64,000 nt of DNA, from assembly GCA_014898425.1 (NCBI GenBank), contig RCSZ01000012.1, forward strand, positions 248,001-312,000. The letters are read 5' to 3'. Origin of the DNA: Botryotinia globosa. Lineage: Eukaryota > Ascomycota > Leotiomycetes > Helotiales > Sclerotiniaceae. Below are positions 37,200 to 48,400 of this stretch, piece by piece. The notes below the pieces were generated by a model, which saw only the letters and a list, made by a program, of their open reading frames with translations, made no database searches and was not told where the DNA came from. Numbering within the stretch: the stretch's first letter is position 1; every line of letters begins with the position of its first letter. The translations under genes and the position numbers were made by a program.

Positions 37200-37473
37200 T
37201 ATTAGAATAAAAAATAACAATAAATCAATTTTAGATATATTTTGGAATAAAACTTTTCATTATTTTTTTAAAATTATTGAAAGTATATAATTTTATATTC
37301 AGCAAATTGATTTCGATATAAGAGTTTGAAATTAAAGATTAGATCTTTGGAATATCTCAGAAAAAAAAGAGGTCCGTGAAATATTCTAAAACAAAGGAGT
37401 TTGTAGTACGAAAGGGGCTCGAGGGTCTCCCGCCACGTGATCTCACGTGACTTATAATCTTGTGACCTTGACA
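37200..37473 (-). repeat. 5' LTR of the gypsy element (274 bp)
   Basis: Starts TATTAGAATAAAAAATAAC and ends TTGTGACCTTGACA. Its last ~100 bp keep G+C-rich sequence (GGGGCTCGAGGGTCTCCC, CACGTGATCTCACGTGAC) that is lost in the other LTR. It matches the solo LTR at 9653-9920 at both ends. Confidence 0.95.
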
Positions 37474-37870
37474 AATAAAATAATGATTTTATAAAATCTT
37501 TTATTATTTAATAAAATAAATCCTTCGATTTTATAAAAATAGTTATTCACTTTATTATTTCATTTTATTTTCAATTCTTTAAAATATTTTTTATGTATAT
37601 ATTTAATATTTTAGATTTTATAAAGAAAACCTATAATTTAATTAATTTCTATTTTTTATTGAAATCTTTAATTGAATTGGATTTATTAAATCTTTATAGA
37701 ATGATTTTTTTTAATTTTAAGTTCAATTTTTTAATTTTATTATTTATAATATTATTTAATATCAGAAGCTCTAAGATATTTATACATTTTATAATATTAA
37801 TAGTGTTAGGATATATATATAGTAGTGAGCTATCAGAACTTCAATCCCTGATACTGTGCCTTTTAGATCA
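37474..37870. other. A+T-rich spacer
   Basis: No gene or terminal repeat seen. A frame at 37593-37889 is low-complexity hydrophobic and attributed to composition. Confidence 0.5.
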
Positions 37871-37874
37871 GATT

Positions 37875-37911
37875 GCGTGCGTGGCGTAGTGGTAAAGCTT
37901 GCGACTTCTAT
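37875..37911 (+). pseudogene. 5' half of a tRNA-Arg(UCU)-like gene (truncated tRNA or SINE head)
   Basis: GCGTGCG then TGGCGTAGTGGTAAAGC, then TTGCGACTTCTA: acceptor 5' strand, D arm with a perfect A box (TGGCGTAGTGG at 37882-37892), and the start of an anticodon arm with TCT. The sequence after position 37 does not continue as a tRNA, and no B box follows. A RIP-altered version of the same head lies at 51488-51535. Confidence 0.6.
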
Positions 37912-38451
37912 TTGTTTCCATACACGTGACAAATAGTTGTTATACATAGATATAAGTTTAGAAATATATATTAAATAAGGATTTCTGAATAATATATTTT
38001 TTAAAAAAAAGTAGAATAAAATGAGACTATAATTAACATATATAAAATCATTTTTTTAAAATGTAAAAAAAATCATTAATAAAGAAAAAGATTTCAATAA
38101 TTTATTTGAATCTTATATTATTAATTCTCAAATCCTTGAAATTCTTATGGTTTGATTTTTTATTTAATACTTTTAGCTTTTTAATCTTTTCGAATATAAT
38201 AAATTCCAAACTCTTTTTCTATTTTAATAAATAATCAAACATTTAAAGTCCTAATTTTCATTTTATTATTTCGAAATAAATTATTCAGAATTTCAATAAG
38301 AATAAATTCAAAATGAAATAAGAGATGTATTTTTTATAATAAAATTTAAACTAGTTATAATATCTGAATTTTCTTTAACAGATATAATATTTTTAATATT
38401 AAGATTTAATTTATTAATTCAATAGGCAAATGATAAACTATTATATTTATA
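37912..38451. other. A+T-rich spacer
   Basis: No gene, RNA gene or repeat boundary identified. Confidence 0.4.
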
Positions 38452-38627
38452 TTACCAGGGGCCTGCGAGCCCCCGGACCCCTTGCTTTTTGAGAAAGTAT
38501 TATATAATTATATTTATTATTATAAAAATCTAAAAAAGAAATTTTATTGAAAGCTTGCAGGCGAAGTCGGTTTACCTCTTTATTTTTTATTTTTTATTTT
38601 TTGTTTTTTATTTTTATTTTTATTTTA

Positions 38628-38659
<32 letters not shown>

Positions 38660-38925
38660 ATTTTTTATTTTTATTTTTATTTTTATTTTTATTTTTTATT
38701 TTTATTTTTATTTTTTATTTTTTAATTTTTATTTTTTAATTTTATTTTTAATTTTTATTTTTATTTTTTATTTTTTATTTTTTATTTTTTATTTTTTATT
38801 TTATTTTTTATTTTTATTTTTTAATTTTATTTTTTAATTTTTATTTTTATTTTTATTTTTTTTATTTTTTATTTTTATTTTATTTTTATTTTTATTTTTT
38901 TATTTTTTTATTTTTTATTTTTTAT

Positions 38926-38958
<33 letters not shown>

Positions 38959-39022
38959 ATTTTTTATTTTTTATTTTTATTTTTATTTTTATTTTTTATT
39001 TTTTATTTTTATATTTTTATTT

Positions 39023-39059
<37 letters not shown>

Positions 39060-39402
39060 ATTTTTTATTTTTTATTTTTTATTTTTTATTGGGTCACTTT
39101 ACTTCGAATTATTAATTATACTATTGAACTACGAAAGCTATAGTATTAAAATAATTTGTATTAATTTTAGACCTATTATATTCAATATAATCCTTTTTCA
39201 ATTGATTATATAAGCTCTAATTATATTTATATTAATTAAATTTCAATCTTTTAGAAAACTCTTAGTTTTAAAGCTAGCAATATAAAAAATATATCATTTG
39301 AAAGCCTTTAATTTCTTATATATAGTTACTACTTTTCTTTTTTTTCATTCAATTTATATTAGTTTGAATAAACTAATTTAAATGATTTTGTTGAAAAAGC
39401 CT
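38452..39402 (-). repeat. Dispersed repeat R, copy 2, expanded by a low-complexity tract
   Basis: Begins with the hairpin ACCAGGGGCCTGCGAGCCCC (GGGGC/GCCCC stem) and matches copy 1 at 28918-29402. It is split by about 510 bp of T-rich tract. The minus-strand A box TAGTTCAATAG is retained at 39121-39131. The shared right part (AGCTAGCAATATAAAAAATA...) is followed by a further copy of that part at 39415-39600. Confidence 0.7.
38577..39088. repeat. (TTTTTA)n-type low-complexity tract, about 510 bp
   Basis: Plus strand consists almost only of ATTTTT and ATTTTTT units in irregular order. The equivalent place in copy 1 of the repeat holds only a short T-rich stretch, so this is an expansion in this copy. 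Confidence 0.95.
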
Positions 39403-39414
39403 AGAATTTTATAT

Positions 39415-39600
39415 TATAAAATTTATACTATTTCAATTTGAACCCTTTATAAAACCTTCAGTTTTAAAACTAGCAATATAAAAAATATATTATTTGAAAA
39501 CTCTTAACTTCTTATATATAGTTACCACTTTTCTTTTTTTTCATTCAATTTATATTAACTTAAATAAACTAATTTAAATAATTTCATTAAAAAAGTTTAA
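39415..39600. repeat. Tandem duplicate of the right part of repeat R
   Basis: The segment beginning near 'TTCAGTTTTAAAACTAGCAA' and ending near ACTAATTTAAATAA repeats 39241-39402 and also 29233-29390. Differences are mostly transitions. Confidence 0.75.
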
Positions 39601-41410
39601 GCGTTATAGCTACAATACTAAGAAAATCGAACTAATCAGATCGTTTGAATTGAACCAATCAGATTGCTTGAATCGAGTCTCACTAAACAAGATTCTCTTT
39701 TTTCGTATCTATATACACCTTCAGCCCTCGCAGGCAGCAATAATATTAAGGAAGTAAACCTCCAATAAAAAATAAAGTATTATATAATAAAAATCTTGTA
39801 AAACTTCTATTCAGTGAGATTAATGAATAAAGAATTCTAAATAAATTGAAATATTTAATAACAAATGACATATCGAATAATAATATTTTATATATTGATT
39901 TTTTAAATTGTAAAAAAAATTCTTAATTTTATTAATATATTATATATTTATTAAATTTTAATAACAAAAATAATATTAAATAGAATCCAATATAGAATAG
40001 AATTCGATATAATATATAATATTAATCTTTTTATTACAAACATTTTTATTTAAAGATTCTATACTTGAAATTAAGCTTTTGATTTGAATCATAATCTCAA
40101 AGTTTTTGTATATAATATTAATTTGATTTCAAAATTTAATTACAAATCTTCAAAAAAGAGACATGTAATAAACAAATATTATAATTTATTATCAAAATTA
40201 GCAATTCTTTTTATTTATTTAAATAATAGAATAAATTAATGAAAAATGATTTACAAAAAAATGATTCAATTTAATAAAATTCTATTCATGATTTTCTTTC
40301 AATATTTTTTGTATTTCAAATATATTATACATACAAAAAATGATGAGTTTGATATTCAAATAAACTTTTTATAAAATTTAAATTGAAGAATGATAATTGT
40401 AATTAATTAAAATATTTGTTACTTTTTAAATACTTTAAAAGATATATTAGAATCCATGAAGTATAATAATATTATTTTTGAAAAATTATTTCTTATTTTG
40501 AAGTTTTAATTATAATATTTTGAAAAGGGAAAGATATAATTTATATTTATAAATTCTTTATTTTATATCTCATTATTTATTCATTCTATTTATATTTATT
40601 TATATTTATATAAATAATTCATTTTTAGAATTTTACATTAATAATAAATAAACAAAACTCGAAAAGAAAAATCATTAATAGATTATTATATTATATTATT
40701 ATTATACTAAATATCTTCTGAAAATAATTATATTTTAAAGAATCTTAAAAAAATCTTATTTATTATAATTTGAAATTAAAAGATTTTAAAAGAAATATTA
40801 TAAACTAGATTTCAAATATTCATTTCAATTGATTCCCAAAGAACCCTTTTTAGATATATTAATTATATACTTATAAATTAAAAAGATATCTTATTATTGA
40901 ATAAATAAATATACAAAATATCTTACTACTCCTCCTTTGAAATATATTTAAGATTCTTATAAATAATAACCTGATTTTATATAACAACAATTATATCCTA
41001 ATTTAAGCAAAAAAAAAATGATTTGTTTAATATTTTTAATATATTTATTTCTATTAATTTTTTTACAAAGATTATTACTATTGTTATTATAAACCAAAAT
41101 AGATTTCAAACTATAATTATTTAAAAGTTAGACTATTTAAATTTAAATTTAAATTTATAAATAAAAGATGATATAGAATTCAAGAATTTAAATAAATAAA
41201 AGATAAGATTTATTTTTTTAAATAATATTTTATCATTATTTAATTTTAATTTTATCTTTTATATATTTTTAGATTTTTATATTGCAGTTTTTATATATAT
41301 TGTTATAAGTATCCATTTGAATAATATTTATAGTAATAAAAATTTATCTTTTTAATGAATATTATATACTATATCAAAAGCTTTATATACATTACTATAT
41401 TACCATAGTA
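39601..41410. other. A+T-rich block without recognisable content
   Basis: A short, less degraded stretch at 39600-39735 (GAACTAATCAGATCG, GAACCAATCAGATTGC, CTTCAGCCCTCGCAGGCAGC) suggests the end of a repeat with a small internal duplication. The rest shows no recognisable domain on either strand. Confidence 0.4.
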
Positions 41411-42987
41411 TACTAATGCCTACACTGATTGGAACAGATTTTTCCTTTTGTTCTCGACTATCAGCAAAGACACGACAATTTCGATCTGTAGTATTAAGAA
41501 ATGAACCGTTCTACCTGTGTATGCCGTTTATTATCTATGCTGTTCGCTTCCATGCTTCCTATACCTACTTTTGACCTCGGCGCTTTAGAATGTGTTTTGA
41601 GCTGATGTAAATTATGCCACACCCATATCTAAACCCGATGTGTTTTTTTGTATTTGGAACTGATAGTCGATGTGCTTCTCTCTGAATTATGTTTCTTCAA
41701 GCCCATCAACTGACAACGGAGAGTTTATTTTAGACTCTATTGTTTTCTTACGCGACAAATCCGTGTTCGGTTTTCCAGGGAGCTGCATAATCACCGGTAG
41801 ACGTTGAGTCCAAAGCATACTCTTCAATTACTGAAGCAGGCGCCTTGGTCTCGGTAGCTGATAATTGATGTTCCAATCCTCGGAGCTTGACAAATACCTC
41901 GGCGGCAAATCGATGGCCCCAGTCAATGGATGATTGATGAACAAGAGCATCAGTGCTCAGAATCATCTCTTTTCGACTTGATCCGCCAGGCTTCCCTACT
42001 TTTGGCCATACAACCAACTTCATATGCGATTGTGAGTTCATTTTGAGACTCAATCATTAGCTAGCTTTTGGATGAGGACGGAAAGTTTCCATACGTTTTA
42101 TCTATTGGAATTCATGGCTATATACACTTAGAATCTTTAACCTTCGTATGTATGTGTGTTTCCACCTCAATTCAGACATTTTTATCTTAACATCCCCTCA
42201 CATACAAGCAATTTCTCACGATTTGACTCTCAACTGCTATCTCTCTTACACTTTCATTCGTGATTCTTTCTAGCCAACGGGCATTATACTTTCAGACTTT
42301 ATGCGATTGTCAATGACAACGCCGCCAGTGTCACATATGTGACCCAGCACAATTCGCTGTTTTCTCAAGATCTTCTTTCTTAAAAGATCTGCCTAATGAT
42401 TACTCAAGTACACTAGAAGAGGCAGTGCTTCCACTTCTAGTCCCAATATGACTTATGTAAAACAGGATAGTCTCTCGTTATCTCGGCCGGCGCAAGAAGC
42501 ATCACATACACGAATGGGACTGTTACTTTGACGAGCGATGTGGCCTTGAAAGATCCAGTATTCTTGACCGATTGTTAGGAAAGCAATGTCGTTACTTTGC
42601 TAGATGATTATACCAACTGAGACTCTTAAGATAAGACAAAACGATGAAGGGTGTTGGTATCAACTTGGTTGATAAGTGTAAGTACTTAGTTCTATGGTGG
42701 TTGTATTGTTCTTGATCATTATTATCTATGGGAAGCTAGTACTAAATACAGGGAAGCGCTAGCGCGACGCTAGCTAATATAGTGCCATCTTGGATCACAT
42801 GATCAGTGTCCCGACAAAGGGATTCAAGGGAAATTAATGGAGCCCGCCGGTGGTAGGCTTGGGTGGTGATAAAGATTAAGATATAAATTACATATGTTTT
42901 CGACGGAAAACTCGTTCACGACGAAGAATAAGCTCATAGCCTTTAGAAACGAACAACTATCATCCTGCAATTGCTCTTCTGCTCTTA
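41411..42987. other. Island of ordinary composition in A+T-rich DNA
   Basis: About 1.55 kb with normal base use, bounded sharply near 41.41 kb by A+T-rich sequence and at 42.99 kb by a MITE. It contains one supported short gene (41748-42041) and palindromic motifs such as CACATATGTG and GCTAGCGCGACGCTAGC. Confidence 0.6.
41748..42041 (-). CDS. Unrecognised protein of 97 residues
   Basis: ATG at 42041. Starts MNSQSHMKLVVWPKVGK and ends APWKTEHGFVA. Balanced residue composition, no signal peptide or membrane segment, no Cys. Ordinary codon use in contrast with the surrounding A+T-rich DNA supports a real gene. It may be the last exon of a longer gene whose 5' part I could not place. Family not recognised. 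Confidence 0.5.
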   Translation of the reverse strand: MNSQSHMKLVVWPKVGKPGGSSRKEMILSTDALVHQSSIDWGHRFAAEVFVKLRGLEHQLSATETKAPASVIEEYALDSTSTGDYAAPWKTEHGFVA

Positions 42988-43797
42988 AGTCGACCACCCT
43001 ACTTTCGGGCCACCCCTCTTTTGGGTCACTCTTTTACACCAAAAATCACTTTTTGGCCTATCAATATCTCTATCAATATTAAATGTAATTTAATAAAAAT
43101 TTATATATATATAATTCGAATTACTTTAAATTTATATTAGAATTTTTAAAATTTTAGGATTTTTCTGAATCGATTTCTAAAGCTGCAAAATATCGAATTC
43201 AATTTATATATAAATCATATATAAATTCAAAATTTTATAAAATCTATAATAACTTTAAAAAAAATAGCTAAAAATAAATTATAAAATTTATTATAAATTT
43301 ATAAAATATTAAATTCGAAGAATCTTAAAAAAATAAAAAATTCCTTATAACTAAATATTTAAAAAGGTACCCTTAAAATTGCAAGGATTATTTATATTAC
43401 TTTTAATTTACTATATATTATATTTCTATATTTATGTATTTATTTGGATTTTTTTTAAATTTATATATAGATTTAGATTTGAATTTTTCAAAAAAATATA
43501 TAATTTTCTTTTAATAATTGTTATTAAAAAGTTATTAAAGATTTTATAAAAAATTAAATTTATATATGATTTATATATGAATTGAAAATCGATATTTTAA
43601 AGTTTTAGAAATCGATCCAGAAAAATCCTAAAATTCTAAAAACTCTAGTATAAATCTAAAATGATTCGAATTATATAGATTTAAATTTTCATTGAATTAT
43701 GTTCATTATTGATAAAGATATTGAAAAATCAAAAAAGTGATTTTTGATGTAAAAGGGTGATCCGAAAGAGGGTGGCCCGAAAGTAGGGTATTCGACT
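42988..43797. mobile_element. Fold-back MITE, family 1, copy C
   Basis: 810 bp starting AGTCGACCACCCTACTTTCG; ends CGAAAGTAGGGTATTCGACT with a two-base change near the end. TA at 42986-42987 and 43798-43799. The left terminus is the least degraded of the three copies (GGGCCACCCCTCTTTTGGGT). The two arms of about 300-350 bp can pair along most of their length. Confidence 0.93.
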
Positions 43798-43964
43798 TAC
43801 TACTCAACAGCGTCTTGGACCTCAAACAATCCGAACACCCAGCACCTTACCCGAGCACAACACCAAGCCCCTGACGTACCCCACATAGTGCAGCAAATTT
43901 TCTCTGCATGCTTGTTTGCTTTATAAAATATAACGCAGTGGGATTTTGCACATCGAATTACAAA

Positions 43965-44078
43965 GGACAGATGGCCGAGTGGTTATGGCGTGTGACTCAA
44001 GTTTAAATACTTAGTTGATTCAATCAATTAGCATTCTCATGGGCTTAGCCCGCGGGGGTTCGAATCCCCCTCTGTTCA
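43965..44078 (+). tRNA. tRNA-Leu(CAA) with a 32-nt intron
   Basis: Acceptor stem GGACAGA/TCTGTTC with discriminator A. D arm GCC...GGC; A box TGGCCGAGTGG. Anticodon CAA at 43998-44000, G37, intron 44002-44033 beginning after position 37 and containing TTGA able to pair with the anticodon. Long variable arm GGGC TTA GCCC. T arm GGGGG TTCGAAT CCCCC. TTTTT (44079-44083) is a polymerase III terminator. The anticodon stem has one T-T mismatch (29-41), so reduced function is possible. CCA is absent, as usual for eukaryotes. Confidence 0.92.
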
Positions 44079-44083
44079 TTTTT
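44079..44083 (+). terminator. Polymerase III T-run terminator of the tRNA gene
   Basis: Five T residues directly after the discriminator base. Confidence 0.85.
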
Positions 44084-44084
44084 G

Positions 44085-44100
44085 CTCGGAAATTTCCGAG
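44085..44100. repeat. Perfect 16-bp palindrome after the tRNA gene
   Basis: CTCGGAAATTTCCGAG is its own reverse complement and starts one base after the T-run. Confidence 0.9.
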
Positions 44101-45479
44101 CTAAATTCTTTTTTGATCCACCATGAACGTAGAATATATCAGATGCTGATAAGAAAATGCATAATTTCCTTTTATTTCGTACTGCTTTAATGAAAACAAT
44201 ATTTTTTGAGATTAATTGAAATGTTCGAGTTGTAATCCTATAAAGAATTCAGTGCAAAATACTAGTCATTGGGGAAAAATATTTCAAACAAAAAAGTTAT
44301 AGTATTCTTTTAGCTATTAAAATAACTTTTAAATTCTACGAATTTATAGAATTTAAATTCTTTTCTCTCAATGATTAATAATAGCAACTTATATAACAGT
44401 AGGTATGATAGTAATTTCCTTGAATTCCTCGTCTTATTCCTTCTCATAATTTTAACTCGGATTTCAACTCAGATTCTAGTATTAAAAAACCTTTAAAGTA
44501 GATATATTTTAGATATTCAAGTCTAGATTGTATTACGAGCACCAATGTGGAACCGGCATCGGGCCGACTATTATTCCGATACCGAAGAGTTTTCATATAT
44601 ATATGGATAGAGCTTTAAAAAAAGTTTCAAAAAGATTAATAAAAAATCTTATAATGCTTAACATATAGAATTTAAAACACGGTTTATAACTAAAAGCTGA
44701 TTGGCCGAGAAAAAGTATAAATGCTTCGTATAAGAAATATTTAAAATCGTTAAAATTAATTAAAATCTTGAATATATTTTTATTATATAATAAAAACTCA
44801 AAATTAAGAATTTTCATAATTCTAAAATCTTAGAATATCATTATTTATAAGATTAAAATTGAATTCAAAAAAAAAGTTCTTAATTTTCGCTTATTTTATT
44901 AGTAAATTTCGATATCTTTAATTTATATCAACTTTCTATATAGATTTTATAATCAAAAAAAATCCTAAAAATAGATTATATTTTTTTAATTAAATTTTAA
45001 TTAAAAATAAATAGAAAAATATAAAATATATTTAATTAAATCTATATTATTATCAAAAAAATATATAGATAATCTATAGAAGTTTTGATGTGATTTTAGC
45101 ATCCGACAACTATCTGTGCCCGATTACTGTATAAAAACGAAATTATATTTATTCAATAACTGAATACTTTGAATTTATCAATAATAATTATAGATTATTA
45201 TTAATAAAGATATCAAATAATATAAAAATATTATTATAAATTATATAATCAATTATACATATTAATAATCCCTTTTATTAATATTTTTTTGAATAAAAAG
45301 ATTAAAAAAAATGGATTTTGTTAGATATATATATAATAATAAATTATCAAAATTGATCTTAGATATTATATCTTTTGAAATAGATTATATATATATAATA
45401 GTAGTAATAATATTTATTAACATCCATCAAGCCGGCTTAAAACCAACCCTAGGAATTTCCTGAGGGGTATAGGGATATG
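44101..45479. other. A+T-rich region with two residual GC patches
   Basis: No gene supported. A patch at 44537-44590 contains GGCATCGG...CCGATACC, an imperfect hairpin. Another at 45421-45479 (AAGCCGGCTTAAAACC) contains an AAGCCGGCTT palindrome. A short segment at 44262-44385 has inverted ends (CATTGGGGAAAAATATTT versus AAATTCTTTTCTCTCAATG). The frame at 44593-44817 has no family features. Confidence 0.4.
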
Positions 45480-48400
45480 TTAAACTATAGATTTATTTAA
45501 TATTTTAGAAAATAATTTATATATATAAAGGTTAGAATCTATTTGAATAATTCCTTTTCTATTAATTAAGATAGAATCAATAGTATTTTCAGAACTTTGA
45601 AAAACTAGATATAATTCTTTAGAAATAAACGAATATAGATTATAAAAATATATATTTACAAAATATATAAATATCAAATAATATTTTTGCTATATCTTTT
45701 AATCATTGTTTAAATTAGATAAAGGAAAAACAGATTTCGATTAAAAAAAAAGAAAAAGGAAAAGAAAAAAAAGGAAAGATAATTGGATACTTTTAGTAAA
45801 AACAAATATTAATATAAAACCAAATGATTCTAAGGAATTCGATTAATATTAATAATTATAATATTAAAAACGAAAGATAATTAAAGTCTTTTGTTATTAA
45901 TAAAGATAAAAGTGAAAATGATTATTTAAACTATTTCCTAAATTAAATTAGTGATTTTCAGTATAATACTAAATACTCAGAAGTTTTCTAATAACTATAA
46001 GAGTATTTCAAATTAATATTTTAATATTAGAACTTTTTATAATATTATATAAAATCCCTATATTCTATATATATAGTTAGAATATAATATAATGTTTTTC
46101 TTAATAGATTCAATTCCAAAAAAAGCTTAATTATATAGATAAGATTCTATTTATTATAGATATTTGAAAGAATAAATTATTATTTTTTCTATTAGAATTA
46201 TTCTATTTGATTATAGAGCTTTTTAATAATAATTCCTATTTTATTAATAATAGATATTAAAACGAGTTCTAAATTCCAAATAGATTTATGAATTTTAAGA
46301 TTGGTAAGCTTATCAATAGTCTTATTTCTTTTAATATCTATATATTTAAGGGATTAATGAATTCTAATATCAAAGATTTATATAATATTTTAATAAATAT
46401 AAAAAGCTTATTAAAAGGAATCGAATATATTGTTGTATAAATATTAGATTATTAAAATACTATTAATATAAAACTATAAATATTGTTTATTAAATAAAAA
46501 AATTCTTAAAGTATATTTAAAATCTATATAGATTCTGATTATCTTTAAATCAAAGATATATAAGATATTATTAATCGAATTCAAATTAATAACAATTTGC
46601 TTTTTATTTTAATATATTATATATTTATATCCAACAAGCCTTTTTTTATCAATAATTTGTTTAAAACTATCTAAAAAAATTGAGATCTTATTAAAAAGGA
46701 AATAAGATTACTATTTCTTAAAACTAATAATTACTATTTCCTTATTAATATCCTTTATTAAATCTATTTAGTATTTTAAAAAGAAATATAAAAGCTATAA
46801 TGTAGAACACATAATATTAGGAAGGATTATCCCTAAACATTGAATTTTGATTTTAGATTTCTGTTATTGATTAGCATTTTTGTTTTTAATAATAAATAGA
46901 GATATAATTTAATGGATTATAGAATAAAAAATGTTTATTAATTGAATATATATAATAAAATGAAATTTGATTTTATTTAGTATTATATCAATAAATAAAA
47001 TATCTATATTTTTAAAGAAAATAGTTATCAGAGTAATCTTTTAGATTGAAAGTATATCTTTGAGTATTAAAACAAATATTTGTTTTAATAGATCGATATA
47101 TTAATCTATTTAAAAGGAGATAATAAGATTATAAATAATATATTGAATATAAAATGATTTCATTTTATTATTGAATTATATTTTGATTTTATATATAAAA
47201 AAGGGAACGATGTAGGTAATAATAGTTTTATATAAAGTTAAGATTAGAAAACTATTGATTATTTTTATAAAATTGTAAATATAATATATTATTATTTGAG
47301 TTTTAATAGTTTTTATAATTATATATTTTTTAAAAAAAAGTTTTTTATTAAACTAAATTCTAAGTTATTTTAAAGTAAATTATACTTTATTTTTGATTAT
47401 AATAATTAATATAATAATAAGCTTTTTATTAATAATATAAGGGGAAGTATAATCCCTTTTTTTTTTAATAAAATAAATCATTTCGAATTTCTTAAAAATA
47501 AAGATAATTTTATTATTATTGCTTTATTTGAGAATCTTTTTTATATTATTTATTAAAATAAGAATATTAATATTTAGAGATTAAAAGGTTCGATATAGAT
47601 AAAGGTTGTTAATATATTTGAAATATAATTTTGTATTTTGTAATATAAGTTTAGTTAAATATAATATATATAATATTAAAAAAAGGGAGAAGTTTTATAG
47701 TATTCTATATATAACCCTGTAATTAGATATAATCAAATTCTTTAAATAAATTCAAATATATCGATTAATAAAGAAAAAGTCGATTAATTTTAGAAGAGCT
47801 AGGGACTAATTTTATTTAATTATTCTTTTTAGTAATTTTTGCTTTAAAAATATATCAAAAATATTTTGGATATTTATAATAATTATAATAATTTTCAATC
47901 CTTGAGAAAAGATAGTTTTTATATTATATATAAAATAGGTAATCAGATTTATAATAACTTTTTTAAAAAGAATTCCTTTATATTATAAACTGAGAATATT
48001 ATTAATTAGTATAATTTATATTAAATAATAGACTACAATTCTCTCCAGATCTTTTGAAATATAAAAAATAAATACAATTAATTGTTAGGAGTGAATAGAG
48101 AATTTATTCTTTTTATTAACCTTAAATAGTATAACTATTTCAACAAGTTTTTAGGCTTATAAAATGAAATTAAATGCTAAATATCAATTATAAAGTTTAT
48201 ATAAGATACTATTGATTATTGATTAATAAATCTTGAATATTTATATTATAATATAATTAATATCTAAAAAGATATTAAAAATCTTAATAATATTATGCTT
48301 AATCTCCTTTATTGAAATAAATTAGGATTATTCTAAAGTATTCAATCTATTCTAATTTTTAAAAGAATTATATTCGAAATCATTAAAAGCACTGAAATAG

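Larger units (their letters stand above)
29666..37473 (-). mobile_element. Complete, inactivated Ty3/gypsy chromovirus-type LTR retrotransposon
   Basis: 7808 bp with two 274-bp LTRs and a perfect AATAA target duplication (29661-29665 and 37474-37478). The coding strand is minus. Degenerate but ordered domains can be read through many stops: gag near 36.5-36.25 kb (FIIYLKKLEEDI), reverse transcriptase (IDYRKLNQI near 35.07 kb, FIKLDLRN and YFDNILIYF between 35.0 and 34.7 kb), integrase (MDFIIDLFLSKSG near 33.23 kb), and a C-terminal chromodomain (WKGYQSIEDIWE near 32.3 kb). The damage is C-to-T and G-to-A, the RIP signature, so no protein can be made. About 2.27 kb between the chromodomain and the 3' LTR is not accounted for by gag-pol. 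Confidence 0.95.

Noticed and set aside
38547..38837. Hydrophobic Phe/Ile/Leu-repeat protein
   Set aside because: It is a translation of the (TTTTTA)n tract.
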